Positions 11,588 to 23,884 of a stretch of 64,000 bases of DNA are shown here, in pieces. The DNA is from Romanomermis culicivorax. Taxonomy: Eukaryota > Nematoda > Enoplea > Mermithida > Mermithidae. The stretch covers positions 1,302,001-1,366,000 of the forward strand of contig CAWUHX010000034.1 in NCBI GenBank assembly GCA_963922205.1, in the 5' to 3' direction. The notes beneath the pieces are model-generated. The model searched no databases and was not told the DNA's origin. It saw only the letters and a list, made by a program, of their open reading frames with translations. The translations under genes were made by a program, and so were the position numbers. The stretch's first letter is position 1. Every line of letters starts with the position of its first letter.

Positions 11588-12660
11588 TGATTAACCGACT
11601 GCATACAGAAATGTTGCAAGGGGTTTTATTTTTCAAACTAACCGATCTAGTAGATGTAGTATGGTATATCACGGCAGGTCTTGCCATGAATAAAACTCCT
11701 CGACAGGACTGGTTGAAGCAGCTGCAATTGTTTCAACTTGGAACGGCTGCTACAAACCAGTGGAAATCTACACTGGTATGGCTAAGCATGACAGAGATCA
11801 TTGGATGGCGGACTTGAGGAATTATGAGCATGTTACGGACTCAACAAAGTTTTCTGCATTGGAGAAGGCATGCAACTTAATTCCTCTACCATTCTTTGTT
11901 TTCTGGCCTCATGGCTGTGCGGAGTACGATTACATACTGAGGGAATTATTGAATTATAATTTTCTCAAATCCTACTCAAAGGAGTGCAGAGTTGATCAAA
12001 AAGATGGCATAGAAGACTGATGATAGGGTTTTACAGAATTTTAGCATAGCAGCATCCTTACCCCCAATGGAACCCGAATGTGCTGTAAAAGACCAACAGT
12101 TGCTTTTTTGACATAAGGTTCTACTATGCAGAATTCAGAGCTAAAACCCCATCGCTGTGATATGGCCTGGCACCAGACACACCTACTCTCCAATGGGTCA
12201 AATTAGATGTAAGCCGGCTGACTATCTGACGTATACATATGAATTTCCTGAAAAGTGTTTTTACTGGAGGCCTCTGCTGACGGAATTACTTATGGTTATC
12301 CATACTTATGGTAACAAAACCAAACAATCTGATTTCAGGATGAAATCTGATATACTTGACTGAGATGATGAACCTACAGTTCAGTCAGGTCAAGTGGATG
12401 AGGATGTCATAGAATTAGAGAGTGAGGAAGAGGTAGATTCCATGCTCCTGGGAGAGGAAAGCTGCAAGCAGGTCAACAATGAAGACACATTATTGTATAT
12501 TTGGATTGCTGACCCAAAGCAGCCGAATCAGCGATGACAGCATCTTCTGTCATGCAGCTGCAACTGCAACCACAAGTTGTGACACAACTGCAGACAGAAA
12601 TGTTGCCACTGCTGCCAGGCTTACCTATGCCACAAGCAGGGCCATGCACAAGGATAGGTG
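11588..12660 (+). pseudogene. Unknown large coding region, part 2 (decayed)
   Basis: This is the continuation of the coding region interrupted at 9,104. Frames at 11,588-11,817 and 11,760-12,020 overlap in a way that implies a frameshift near 11,790; a further piece at 12,157-12,363 is followed by a very acidic stretch (about 12,360-12,460, rich in GAA/GAG/GAT codons) and a glutamine- and threonine-rich run to about 12,640. I do not recognise a domain. The same strand and the shared insertion history tie it to parts 1 and 3. Confidence 0.45.
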
Positions 12661-12696
12661 GGGGGGGGGGGGCGGCCGCCCCTTCATTGAGGCAGT

Positions 12697-13498
12697 AACT
12701 CTAAACTGAAAAGATCTGTTTGGTGGACTTTAAAAGGTCAAAATCTCAAAATTTTCTGGCGCATCGCACCGGTAATTATTACAATATTCTATCAGGCGCG
12801 GCTGTTAGCATATCTACTTTGACTCACTAATTAGTGCTCAACAGTTTCTATCAATCAAGTTAGCTCATTTCATTTTCTAATCGTTTACAGTCAATTATGT
12901 CACCCAAAATAAAGATTTTTCATCAGGTCTCTCAATTTCTTCTCTCAATGATTGGAATTTTTTAAAGGTTTGCAATCTGAACTTTTGCATTTATTGAAGG
13001 TGGAAATTGAAGACATTACTCTAGAACCCGATTTCAAAACATCTGTTGGAAAGATTCATTTTTCAGCATTTTAGAATACAAAAACCTGAAAATTTTTCCG
13101 GCGCTGCGCACCGGAATGGGAAGCAAATTACTCTTCATCACTCTGATTTTAATTTATTTCCCAACATTATGAAGGTTCATTTTCCAGCATTTTAGAAAGT
13201 GAAAATCAAAAAATTTTTCCAGTGCTCTGCGCCGGACCATTCCATAGAACATCAATATATTCTTCATGAGCTCATTTTGACTAACATAACCAGAATTTTC
13301 TCTATTTTTTTCTTCATTTTTGCAGGTTTCTGACTACAAATACAACAAAATGCTTGGGTATGCTCCTAAAATGCATGAAAAAGCATCTGTAGCTACATTA
13401 TAAGTGTTTTTAAAAATGTGGAAAATTGTTGGAAAATAAGGAAAAAAATTTTGGGTCCAGTTCTCATGTGGAAAAAATCTTTGAGGAAAAAAAACAGT
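12697..13498 (+). mobile_element. hAT-like MITE, family R1 (copy 2, 5' end altered)
   Basis: The interior matches R1 at 994-2001 (inverted) and 22,551-24,069. The right end GAGGAAAAAAAACAGTG is preserved at 13,498. The left end is not the expected CACYGTTTTTTCC; instead a G13-type tract and CGGCCGCCCC precede it. ATGCACA occurs on both sides (about 12,643 and 13,499), possibly the remains of a target duplication. It separates parts 2 and 3 of the unknown coding region. Three GC-hairpin modules lie at 12,758, 13,100 and 13,220. Confidence 0.65.
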
Positions 13499-13599
13499 GA
13501 TGCACACAGTATATCTGCGTAAGATAAACATTTTCTGGGGCTATTCAGTGAAAAAATCTAGTCCGCCCCCCCCCCCCCTGATGAAAAAATCCTGCGCAT

Positions 13600-15204
13600 G
13601 GCCATGGCCACAGGTGATACAAGCATCTACTACGAATGCAAGTCAGTACTTGTCCAGCATAGAAAGTCAGGCTCATGCACAAGAAATTTCGATTGTTAGT
13701 CAATACTCAATATTAGTCAATTTAGTCAACATTAGTCAATACATGGATACTGAAGGTGTGAAAAAGAAAGAGGAAAATCAGACAGCTGGGACACCTATCC
13801 ATACTGTGGTGGAAACACCACAAGAGTTAGCGGCCCCGCTGGCTGAACAAGTTAAGGAAATTCAAGTTTTGGCCTTGACCTGGGATGCAGAAGGTGTTCC
13901 CATATTATATACTGCTGAGGCTATAAAAAATATGAAAGAAAAAAGATTAAATGACAGGCGAATTTTTGTTAACTTGAGAAAGAAACGAAAAACAAAAGCC
14001 CGTCAGGAGAAGAAAAAGATAGAAAAGGCAATCGCGCAGCCTGCAAAGGTCATGCAGCCAAAACCTGCCAAAACTTCTGCTCCAGCTTCAGTAATGGTAT
14101 TTGTGACCACCCTATCTTCAACTAATCCTATGTCGCAGACTGCCTCTACAGATATTTTATCTACAGCCACAAGTCAGTCCATGCAATTTCTGTCACAGGC
14201 TACAGACACCTCTGCTTCCAGAAGGTGTCAGCCTAAGGTGCAGGGAGCGCCTAGCAAGCCACAGGTTGCAGGACAAAAAGTTCAAATCTTTAAACTGGAA
14301 AAAATAAAGCCATTAACTCTGGTTACAGTTGACACAAATTAACAAACACCAAGAATGATGGTGGAATTATTCCAGGATGTATTGTTGGATTTTTAGCAAG
14401 TTACCAAGGATAAAAGTAGAGCCAGAAGTCCAATTTCTTTTGCTACACCAGAATTGGCTAATTATTTCCGTAATAAGCAGTTTGAAGATCCAGAGATTTG
14501 GCTGATGGTCAATAAAGTGGTGAGGACTATGTATATACAAACTGTATTAGCCACAGTTTGATGTCCAAGGAGGATTTTTGTAGGACTCACGAAATATTCT
14601 AGAGCCACTATGGGATAGGATCATTCCTGAAATTGTTCTTGAATGGCTCACGGAATATTGAGCGAGTGTTGTATCTGCAGCAGTCAGATATTTGTGTTTG
14701 ATGATATTCCTTATGCTTGACTATGCACCACTTACAGCTGAGCAGATCGGTAAATGATCAGTCTGGGCCAAAGTGTTCGCAAATGTCATGCTGTTACAGG
14801 AATATCCGAGTGCCACTGCTTCAGATATTTTTAAGACGGTGATGTATAATTACAGTCAGCAAGCGGCAGAGATGGATGTCAAAAGGTCAGGTAGCCCAAG
14901 TATTCAGACTGCTGCTAAATTTAGCAAAGTTCAGAACAATGAGGGACAGACCTTTCAGGCACCCGGACTCACAAGCAGTCAAACTGGTGGTCAAGGAGCC
15001 ACAGTTGATGCAACTAACCAGGTCTTCACTGGCCAGAGTACTGGCACTGGGCAAGCCTCCAGAACTGTTCCAAAACAACAGCAACCTATACAGCATCCAC
15101 AGGGTGCTAGGGGAGCTCGTGGAGGACATGGAAGGGGTGTCCAACCAGGCCAGTTTCATTTTAACAATCTGAACAGGGGTAGAGCTAGTTATGTTGGTGG
15201 CTGA
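13600..15204 (+). pseudogene. Unknown large coding region, part 3 (decayed, glycine/arginine-rich end)
   Basis: A frame open from about 13,600 to 14,342 contains a lysine/arginine helix (RKKRKTKARQEKKKIEK, about 13,975-14,025) followed by low-complexity serine/threonine/alanine sequence. After stops, a more compact segment (about 14,350-14,850) reads like a helical domain, and 14,773-15,204 ends in GARGARGGHGRG and NNLNRGRASY, an RG-rich tail of a kind often used to bind nucleic acid. A basic-helix plus RG-rich tail would fit a capsid- or nucleocapsid-like protein, but no known family is recognised. Stops at about 14,340, 14,393, 14,560 and 14,755 show decay. Confidence 0.45.
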
Positions 15205-16200
15205 GGTATATACCGAGGACAACACCCTTGTGGTGCATTCTGAGGTTGCGGAGGCCATCAACAAGGCCAGCAGCAAGGCGGCAGGCAACAACAGTAATTT
15301 TAGCCACAAAGACTTTGGTCTAAAATCCTCCCATCTTGATTCACATTCCATTTATTCAAAAAATACAAAAAACATAAAAACATAATAAAATCACAAAAAT
15401 CCAAAAACATTATAAAATACAAAAATATTATTTTAACTTTTGGTTGTGTTGTTGCATTCAAAATCTCGTTTTTTGGCTCAAGCTCATTGCTTGAGTCCAC
15501 AATTTTGGTTCAAATTATTTCACTTATTTTTGCATTTATTATTTTTTTCCCTGATTTGATTCTCATCCTTTTGCCTCATAAAATTTTTTCTTGTCATTAT
15601 TTTTGTGCCTTGTAACTTTCATTTTCTTGTCATTTGTGCCATGTATTTTAAAATTTTGCTCAATAGTTTCACCCTACGAGTTTTGTAAATACTTGTTCAT
15701 CATGTAGTATTTTATTTTTTTGTACCAAAAAACGATGGCGAACCAAACGAGTGAGAAGGGGACGAAAGTAGCTGATTACTGTAGGGATTGGGACGCTGCT
15801 ACCAAAGACACCATATCACTCGATGGGATGAGATGATCAATTGTGGAGGAAGGTACCTAGGAGCCTCAAGGCACACTGGCGAAGCCAGGGTAGGTCAAGC
15901 CGGCGCAGAGTCGTCAATCCATTAGATGCTGGATCAGTGATTGATCGTGCTGCGGCATCTCAGTGGACAGACCTGGGTAACCTTGTAAAACACTTAACCT
16001 TGGAGGTTGTCATGACTAATACACCCTTTGGGGTCAGGTCATGATGATTATGACCTGTACACCCTTCGGGGTCGGATCATCTTTTATGGAGTTGGGATTC
16101 AGTAGTAGGTCACACCCTAAAAAATAAAATTCCTGCTCATGGTTTCCTCCTTCACCTCCTGTTGGTCAGTTTCAAGGCCCGAGGGATGTTGGGGATGTAC
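15205..16200 (+). other. Non-coding tail of the unknown element; possible polypurine tract
   Basis: Sequence after part 3 contains A-rich repeats (about 15,355-15,440) and no long recognised frame. GAGGGATGTTGGGGATG at about 16,181-16,197 resembles a polypurine tract followed by the TG start of an LTR, which would suit a retroelement ending here. I could not find a second copy of that putative LTR, so this is weak. Confidence 0.3.
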
Positions 16201-17128
16201 TTACAGTAGCATTAATCCCACATCTATGGAAAATTTTTTTTAGCTAGGTGCCGAACAAGTTATTTAGCCTTTTGATTTTTCCCCTAAAACAAAGGAAATT
16301 TAGTTTGACAAGTCTGGAACTGACACAAAGTAAATGAAATACAAGCGGATAAACTTTTAATCATTTTTTTATACGAAACTAAGCGAATTTATCAATTTTA
16401 GGGAGAGCAACTAAAAATGTATCTGTGCAGCCAAATTTTTCCCAAGTTGCACATTGCAACCTGACTTTTACAACAATAACTCTGAGGATTGATTTGAATA
16501 ATGACTGATCTAATATGTGAGCCTTATTATTCTGTGTTTGATTAAGAATGTATTCAAAATGATTGATCTGTTAGTGGGCTTCTACTGTGATTTGGAAGTG
16601 TTTTTAAATAAATTTGTTGAAAAAAGCACCGTTTCTATACTCCCACATTCGTTTACAAACTTTTCAGTTTTGGCTTGTTGAAATTTAGAACGACCTGTAA
16701 AATTCTGACAACAGGAGCCAATTGGCCTGTCGAGAAAAAATGAAAAAACCCTGGTTCCAATTAGCACAAAGGGCCAAAAAGAATTTGTGCCAATGGCACA
16801 AAAAAAATTTTCACCCTAAAAACATACTGAAAACCTTTACAAAGTTCTGTGCCAAAAATTTGATAAAAACATAGCTAAAGATATTTCCACTGAACTAATT
16901 TGCATAAAAGCCATACCTATTTTATTTTATCTAGCCAAGTCAGTGGAATAAGAAAAACTGATCAGGAAAACAGTTTACATGATTTGGAAAAAAATCGAAT
17001 TCTGCGAGCATTTAGATATTACCAAGTAGAATTTGTCAGAAAGTTTATATATTTCTTTAACATTCAGCTAAGAATTGCTTCTTAACAACGATGTAGAGAT
17101 TAGATAAAGGATGTAAATAAGTCGTGTC
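16201..17128. other. No gene seen; decayed repeats
   Basis: AT-rich sequence with a piece (about 16,740-16,830) built on TTTGTGCCAATGGCACAAA that is related to 19,850-19,950. Small frames show no similarity I recognise. Confidence 0.5.
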
Positions 17129-18019
17129 TATTGTTTTTCCCCTGAGGCCTTTTCCCTAGGAGGGGAAAGACGTCAAAATTTTTCTCCCCACTTTCTAGAA
17201 GTTGTATTTTGCTTAGAAATGCTCATAGATGCTTTATTTAATTGTTTTCGTGCTTCTTCAAGCCTTCTGGTGTTTTTAAAGCCGTGAATTCATCACAATT
17301 GAGCAAAAAATGAAATTTTCGAGTTTGAAGTCCAATGTACAAGCATAGTGGAAAAAATTTTTCAGCAAACTGTCCAAGAGCATAATGACTTTGAATTACA
17401 CGATAAATCGATGGTTGTGTCTTCTATGATGACAAGTGAGTGCCTAAAAAAGATATTGATCTAAATTTTAATTTTAAATAATTAAAATTTTAATTAAATC
17501 TAAATTTTAAATCTAAATAGATAAATTTTTGTGTTGACGATGTCGGAAAATCAATTTTCCAAACATTTATTTCAATAATTAGATTAGAATTTTGAGTTCA
17601 AAAGTTATAATTTCTAGAATTTTATTTGAAAAAATTTAAAACCAGTAATTTGTTTGCAAACTCTCATGAACTTGGTAGAAGAGATATGAGTAACGAAGGA
17701 GAAATTTCAGAAAACTACTTCCATGAAGCTTTTGAACCGATTTCACGTTAAAAAAGAAATAATCGCTTCAAAAAGCTTACAAACTCTCTCAAAAACGGTG
17801 TCAAGGAAAAAATGCACATCTTCATTAAATATCATGCTGAAATATTGAAGATTACCAATTAAAACATGAGATAATACGTTTAAGATAATGAAATCTATTA
17901 CAGACTAAGTGGCGCCAAGATGCATCTTTTCTGTATCCGATCCCCAAATATTTCTTCCCCAAATAGGGAAAGAGCCCAAAATTTTTCCCCCAAAAAAGCA
18001 TGATTTGGAAAAAACAGTG
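17129..18019 (+). mobile_element. hAT-like MITE, family R2 (copy 1)
   Basis: Ends read TATTGTTTTTCCCC at the left and AAAAAACAGTG at the right. The body matches R2 at 55,540-58,110 (inverted, perfect 8-bp duplication) and 52,013-53,497, and also the interior of hAT-1 at 10,650-11,450. No target duplication is readable here. It lies directly upstream of a LINE fragment. Confidence 0.65.
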
Positions 18020-18099
18020 ATTGTGTTGCATAAATTTTTGATTGGAAAATTGTGGCAAGTGTCAATTTTTCTGTTCAAATCAAACACCAAAAATAAAAA

Positions 18100-18480
18100 T
18101 TTCGGTTCCCAAAAGAAAAAGACTTTTTGGATATAAAGATTCAAGCTATAAGGAGCGCCTCAACAAATCTGGCCTTGATGACCTTGCATTTAGACGTATG
18201 TGTATCGACCTATCTTATATGTTCTTAATTTTGAAATTTAAAGTTATTCCACCTGACTTATTTTTCACTTTGAGTCCATTCAATTATCGTGCGTCTAACT
18301 TATTTAAATTGTATAGATCGAAATATAACTCTAACCCTTTAAAACATGATTTTTGCTCACAAAATATTGATGTTTGGAATTCCCTACCCAATGATATCAT
18401 TTGTTCGAACAATATGCCCTGTTTTCGGTCTAAATTGAGTCATTTTTTAAAGCTCAATTTGCACATGCTTCTGTCACGTC
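18100..18480 (+). pseudogene. LINE (non-LTR) reverse transcriptase C-terminal end
   Basis: The peptide matches the conserved region just after the RT palm of CR1/jockey/RTE-type LINEs: a YKERLNKSGLDDLAFRR segment, then DLSYMFLILKFKV, a basic NYRASNLFKLYRSKYN stretch, and the diagnostic VWNSLPNDI near the end. This region is found at the 3' end of ORF2 in many LINEs. The 5' part of the element is absent (5' truncation is normal for LINEs). The 3' untranslated end is split off by hAT-2 and continues at 19,515. Confidence 0.8.
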
Positions 18481-19514
18481 CAGGCCCGTAACTAGGAATT
18501 TTTTTCAGGGGGGGGGGGGGAATCACCAAAATGTTTTGACTTACTCAAAATTCGGCGAATGGAGGTCGCGCAGCGACCAACCAGTAGGCTGAGGGGTCCA
18601 GGGTGGCGCGCTTAAGCGCCCCCTGGTGGGGTCTGGGGCGAAGCCCCAGAAAAAATCAATTTTTAGCACTGTTAGTGCTCGAAAAATTTCTTGAAACGCT
18701 ATATTTAAAATACATAATTGAGAAAACTCAAGATCAAAATTTATTGGCACTAAACAACTAATAAAATCTATTCAAAATTAATGAAGTGCTATTCTTCATT
18801 TTCTGAATTCAAAATTATAATTCATTGCGCATCAAAATTTATTGTTTGAATTGAACTAACCTGCTGATGATGCTACTGAAAGGTCTGCTGGCGTCGACGA
18901 TTCTGTAGAAGCGGTAGTTGATGCTAGTGTCACAACTGGATTAATATTTAAATAAATTTTAACTCATTAGAACGATGATACAATTTTATTCTAACTAACC
19001 TGTTGATTCTGAAGGTTTTTGAGAATCATTCACAGCACTAGATTCATGTGAAGAAGCTGAATTTGATGTACACATTGACCTTTGTTGTTTAAATTTGAAG
19101 ATGTGAAATAGCTAGTGATACGCTTCATATAGTATTAGATTCAAAGGTTGAAACAATCCCGAAAAAATTTTCATGAACTTCAACCCCTACTAAACATCCA
19201 ATGCAAATTATAAAATACGTACAGCAAGAAAAAGCGTAATATTATGTAGGAAACAGCGAAATGAAAGTCAATCAATATTCCACAAACGCATTATACTGTT
19301 AGACATGCAAATTTTATTATAAAATATAATATTTGTACCTTTAACCCTTCATTTTTATGATTCAATAAAGGAATAGAAAAAAATTCACAGGTGTCAAGAG
19401 TAGTCACTTGTTCACATACATGCGCTCGATCAGATTTGCTAAAAAATTTTTTCGGATTTCATTTCAGGGGGGGGGGGAATTCCCGCCATTCCCCCCCCCC
19501 TAGTTACAGGCCTG
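18481..19514. mobile_element. Non-autonomous hAT element hAT-2 inside the LINE
   Basis: Perfect 8-bp duplication GTCACGTC flanks the element (18,473-18,480 and 19,515-19,522). Termini are CAGGCCCGTAACTAGG and, inverted, CAGGCCTGTAACTAGG. Sub-terminal G runs at the left and C runs at the right mirror each other. No transposase frame is seen. CAGGC-type ends plus an 8-bp duplication support the hAT superfamily. Confidence 0.9.
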
Positions 19515-19575
19515 GTCACGTCCATGAGCTTTTTCTATACTAGTCGTATTTACTCTTATTCGCATTTAATAAATT

Positions 19576-19627
<52 letters not shown>

Positions 19628-19640
19628 TCAATCCCACTGA
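19515..19640 (+). repeat. LINE 3' end with (TTTC)n tail
   Basis: Continuation of the LINE after the hAT-2 insertion; CATGAGCTTTTTCTATACTAG and AATAAA precede a (TTTC)n run at about 19,574-19,629 that serves as the short-repeat tail common in some LINE clades. Confidence 0.65.
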
Positions 19641-20131
19641 ATGAACATATAAAGTTAACAACATCTTATTCATTCACCAGTCATCAAAGTGTGTTGTGAT
19701 AATAAAAACATACTATCGAAATGGAATTCACTTGCGTTTGAGACAAATAAAAGTAGTCAGTATACTATAATCATTGACAGAAAATTTTGCATTTTCAGTC
19801 CCCAAAATGACTAAAAATCATGGAAATTAAGCCTTATGTAGATCAGTCAAAAAATTTGTGCCAATTGGAACAAATGCTCAAAAATTTTTGTGCCATTCCA
19901 AATTTTTTGTGCCAAAAACCATGTTTTGGCACAAAAAACACTGGACAAATAAAAGTAATAAATATTACACTTACTGACTCGGCATGAAGCACTGCGAAAA
20001 TTTTGAGTTTTCAGTAGAGCTTCACACCCGGTACCCCAATTACCCGGGTACAAAATGAAAACCATTACCCGGGAACTTTGGGTACCCATTTTGTATCACG
20101 TATAATATGTAGACTTGAAAGTAGAGGTGTA
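19641..20131. other. No gene seen; decayed repeat with TTTGTGCC words
   Basis: The 19,850-19,945 stretch repeats TTTGTGCCAAWW and ends ..TTTTGGCACAAAAAACACTGG, which looks like a hAT-type terminus remnant. Around 20,025-20,095 palindromic pieces built on ACCCGGGT/GGTACC occur. No coding sequence is supported. Confidence 0.45.
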
Positions 20132-21243
20132 TGCATAAATTTTTTAGCCTTTTACAAGCCATGGCTTGTTGGACTGACAAAATGGCTTGTAGAATTTTAG
20201 TCCAACAAGCAAAAATGGCTTGTCAGAATTTTTTGAGTCATGTGTTTGATCATATCGGATACAGAAAAGATGCATTTTGGTGCATTTTAGAAGGTCCTAA
20301 TCACAAAATTTTCCCGCGCTTTGCGCCGGTTATAACTTGAATAAGCATTATTATTTATTTCCTAGCTCAGGCGCTGCTTCTAACATGTCTACCTTCATTT
20401 ATCATTTAATCTTTAATAGTTTTAATCATCCTAAACGTATTATCACATGTTTTAATTGGTAATCTTCAATATTTCATCTTGATATTTAATGAAGATTCAC
20501 ATTTTTCCCTTGACACATTTTTTGAGAAAGATCAATACGTCAAGTCTGTAAACTTTTTGAAGTGATTATTCCTTTCTCAACGTATAATCAATCCAAAAGC
20601 TTCATGGAAGTAGTTTTCGGAAACTTCTACTCTTCTTGCTCATATCTATTTGGCCAAGTTCATTAGAGTGTGTTAATAAATTGATGATTTTAAAATTTTT
20701 CAAACATGAAATTCCAGGAATTACGACCTTTGAACAGAAAATTCAAAACTAATTTTTCAAACAAGTGGTTAGAAAATTGATTTTCCAGTATCGCAGAATG
20801 TCAATACCCAAAAAAATTTTCCAGCGTTTCAGGCAGGAAAGATTAATAGCTTTTTTGGGCTCTCACTTGTCATCATGGACGACTTAACCGTCGATTTCTC
20901 ATGTAATTCAAAGTCATTATGTTCTTGGATAGTTTGCTGGAAAATTTTTTCCACAACGCTTGCAGATTAGACTTCGATCAAACACAAAAATTTCAAATGT
21001 TTCCTGAATTTTAATGAATTAACGGCTCTAAAATGTTATTGAATAAATGTTGAATGACATCTCTTTTTTTATTCGATTGCCGTGGTGCTCAATATATACA
21101 TTTCTTTAAAAAATAACCTAGCATTGGAATTTATTCACGTATACTGATATTATGAAATTGGCTTGCAAAAATTTGGAATGGCTTGTAAAATTTAAGGTCA
21201 ACAAGCCACTTGGCTTGTGACTCGTAGGTCAAAAAAACCCCTG
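20132..21243 (-). mobile_element. hAT-1 copy 2 (empty-site form)
   Basis: Reverse-orientation copy of the element at 9,105-11,587. Near-perfect 8-bp duplication: GAGGTGTA (20,124-20,131) and GAGGTGTG (21,244-21,251). The ends again carry GGCTTGTTGGAC/CAAGCC words. The mariner-like insert of copy 1 is absent, with the empty TA at 21,119-21,120. Small reverse frames inside are not real genes. Confidence 0.85.
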
Positions 21244-21251
21244 GAGGTGTG

Positions 21252-21709
21252 CAAATTTTGCTTTGTCTCGTCAATAACATTGAGCTATCATGATGTGATG
21301 TGTAGTATTTTGCAGCGTAGGTGCGTCGATGATGTGTATCAATCATCATCTCTAGCATTATATTCGCAATATACCTACCTATGCAGCCTATTGTATACAA
21401 CAACACAACCACTGTTTCAACACAAGTGTTGAAAAAAATTATGTAGTAGGGACTACGGAGTGTGTGTAATGCATCATTCTATTTTCACAGTGTATCTGTC
21501 TAATATTATATATGTACATTAACATTACAACTCATTTTAACATGTACCTGGGTATACACGGGTACATGTTAAAACCCTCCGGGCGCAGCTGCTGTACCCT
21601 AAGCCTAAACTTGAGGAAAATTTTAAAGGAAAAATAAATGTCTACTCACTAGTCACAGAAATCAAAGGTCAAAGTTAACAAACAACTCATAAACAATAAT
21701 TAGGCTGTG
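21252..21709. other. No gene seen
   Basis: Contains a fragment (about 21,590-21,660; CTGTACCCTAAGCCTAA ... TCTACTCACT) that matches the inverted-repeat arms of the foldback element at 54,344-55,146. No recognisable gene. Confidence 0.5.
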
Positions 21710-21905
21710 CATACCTGTAAGACCTCCGACCAGTTGGGGGAGGGGTGTAAATCCGAAATTTTTTTTTTGGGGGGGGTAGAAAAAAGTCGAAATTTCCCCC
21801 CAAAAAAGCTAAAGAATATACACTTTTTTGCACATTTTTTAAATTTTTTCCAAACTGGGGGGGGAGGGTTAGGTGATGTTGGGCACATGATTGGCCAAGT
21901 AAGGG
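21710..21905 (+). mobile_element. G-tract MITE (CATACCTGTA family), 3'-truncated copy
   Basis: Starts CATACCTGTAAGACCTCCG and follows the family interior with long G runs and AAAAGTCGAAATTTCC, ending within GGCCAAGT before the expected right terminus. No duplication can be read because the right end is missing. Confidence 0.75.
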
Positions 21906-22550
21906 CGGAAAATTTCCGGAAGATATTCCCAGGAACCTTTTGAATTGATTTTACGTTAGCAAAGAAATAATCGCATCAAAAAGCGTAGAGACTTGACGTA
22001 TTGATCTTTCTCAAAAGGAAAAAATGCGAATCTTCATTAAATATCATGATAAAATATTGAAGATTACCAATTAAAACATGGCATAATACGTTTAAGATGA
22101 TGAAAACTAATATAGATTAAGTGATAAATGAAGGTAGACATGATAAAAGTCGCGCCTGAGCTACTTAATAAATAATAATGATCATTAAGGTTATAACCGA
22201 CGCGAAGCGCCGCAAAATTTTGAGATTCGGACCTCCTTAAATGTACCAAAATGCATCTTTTCAATATAAAAACCCCAAATTGTTCTTCCACATTTGTGGA
22301 AAGACCCCAAAAATTTTTTCCACATTCCAGATTTTTTTCCACATTATAGTGCAAATGTGGAAAAAACAGTGAGGCCGGGAACCCACTTATAAAATTAAGC
22401 TCAAATTTTTCTGGCCCCGGCACAAAGAACTCCTAAAATGCACCAAAATGCATCTTTCCAATATGAAAACACCAAATTTTTCTTCCACATTTGTGAAGAG
22501 ACCTCAAAAAATTTTTCCACATTATTACAGATTTTTTTCCTCATTATAGT
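21906..22550. repeat. Fragments of R-family MITEs including an unoccupied insertion site
   Basis: Two successive partial copies related to R1/R2 lie here, each with a CCAAAATGCATCTTTYC block and TTCCACATTTGTG blocks; the first ends ..GGAAAAAACAGTG near 22,371. At 22,343-22,350 ATTATAGT is present once, in the same context in which the R1 copy at 22,551 is inserted in the neighbouring repeat, so this is its paralogous empty site. Confidence 0.65.
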
Positions 22551-22700
22551 CACCGTTTTTTCCTCAAATGGGGTCTTTTGAGGAAAAAAATTTCGAAATG
22601 AGGAAAAAAAATTTTGGGTATGGTTCTCATTGTGGAAAAAATTTTAGGGAACTCTAAACCGAAAAGATGCGTTTTGGTGGACTTTAAAAGGTCAAAATCT

Positions 22701-22736
22701 CCCCCCCCCCAACTGGTCGGAGGTCTTACAGGTATG
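22701..22736 (-). mobile_element. G-tract MITE terminal fragment
   Basis: Only the CATACCTGTAAGACCTCCG end (inverted) and a C10 run remain, inside R1 copy 3. The rest is deleted. Confidence 0.7.
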
Positions 22737-23024
22737 GGTATAATTATAACTATATTCTACGGGGGCGGCCGTTAGCATATCTACTTCGACTTTCTAATTA
22801 ATGCTCAACAGTTTCTATCAATCAAGCTAGCTCGTTTCATTTTCTAATCGTTTACAGTCAATTATGTCGCCGAAAAGAGAGATTTTTTATCAATTCTCTC
22901 AATTTTTTCTCTCGATAATTGGAATTTTTTAAACGTTTGCAATCTGAACTTTTGCGTTTATCGTAAGTGGAAATTGAAGACATCATTCTAGACTGCGATT
23001 TTAAAACTTTTCTTCACGAATTAT

Positions 23025-23239
23025 CATACCTGTACTTGGGGGGGTTGGGGGGGGACCCCCCCCCAACTCGGCCAACCCTATACCCAAAATCATTTCCCCC
23101 CCCCCCAACCCCCCCCCCCCCAGTTTGGAAAAAAAAATTTTTTTTTCAAAAAAGTGTATGTTTTTTGGCCTTTTTTGGGAAAAATTTCGACTTTTTCCTA
23201 CCCCCCCCCCCCCAACTGGTCGGAGGTCTTACAGGTATG
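23025..23239 (-). mobile_element. G-tract MITE (CATACCTGTA family), full copy
   Basis: Perfect 8-bp target duplication CGAATTAT at 23,017-23,024 and 23,240-23,247. Inverted termini are CATACCTGTA at both ends. The interior alternates long C runs with AT blocks. Length 215 bp, no coding capacity. The 8-bp duplication indicates mobilisation by a hAT-type transposase. Confidence 0.9.
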
Positions 23240-23615
23240 CGAATTATCTGTTAGAGAGATTTATTTTTCAGCGTTTAGAATATAAAAACCCGAAAATTTT
23301 TCCGTCGCTACGCGCCGGAACGGGGAGCAAATTACACTTCATCATCTGATTTTAATTTATTTCCCAACGTTATGAACGTTCATTTTCCAGCGTTTTAGAA
23401 AGTGAAAATTCAAAAATTTTTCAAAAGAACTAAATAAAATTAGATGATTCTAATCGGAATCACAGAAATGTTGATAGCGGATAAATTAATGAGAACTCTA
23501 TCGTTAACTTGCTTTATCCGCTCCTATATAACACCAACATATTCTTCATGAGCTCTTTTTGACTAACATAACCAGAATTTTCGCAATTTTTTCCTCATTT
23601 TTACAGGTTTCTGAC

Positions 23616-23884
23616 CATACCTGTAAGACCTCCGACCAGTTGGGGGGGGGGGGGTAAATCCGAAATTTTGGGGGGGGGAGTAGGAAAAAGTCGAAATTTT
23701 TCCCAAAAAAGGCCAAAAAACATACACTTTTTGACAAATTTTTCTAATTTTTTCCCAACTGGGGGGGGGGGGTTGGGGGGGGTTGGGTTGGGGGGGGGGG
23801 AAATCATTTTGGGTACTGGGTTGGCCAAGTTGTGGGGGGGGGGTCCCCTCCCAACCGGCAACCCCCCCCCCAAGTACAGGTATG
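23616..23884 (+). mobile_element. G-tract MITE (CATACCTGTA family), full copy
   Basis: Perfect 8-bp duplication TTTCTGAC at 23,608-23,615 and 23,885-23,892, with CATACCTGTA termini. Four or more G runs of 7 to 12 bases are present on the + strand. Inserted into R1 copy 3. Confidence 0.9.

Noticed and set aside
16181-16260. LTR start following a polypurine tract
   Set aside because: No second copy of the putative LTR was found, so it is kept only as a weak remark.
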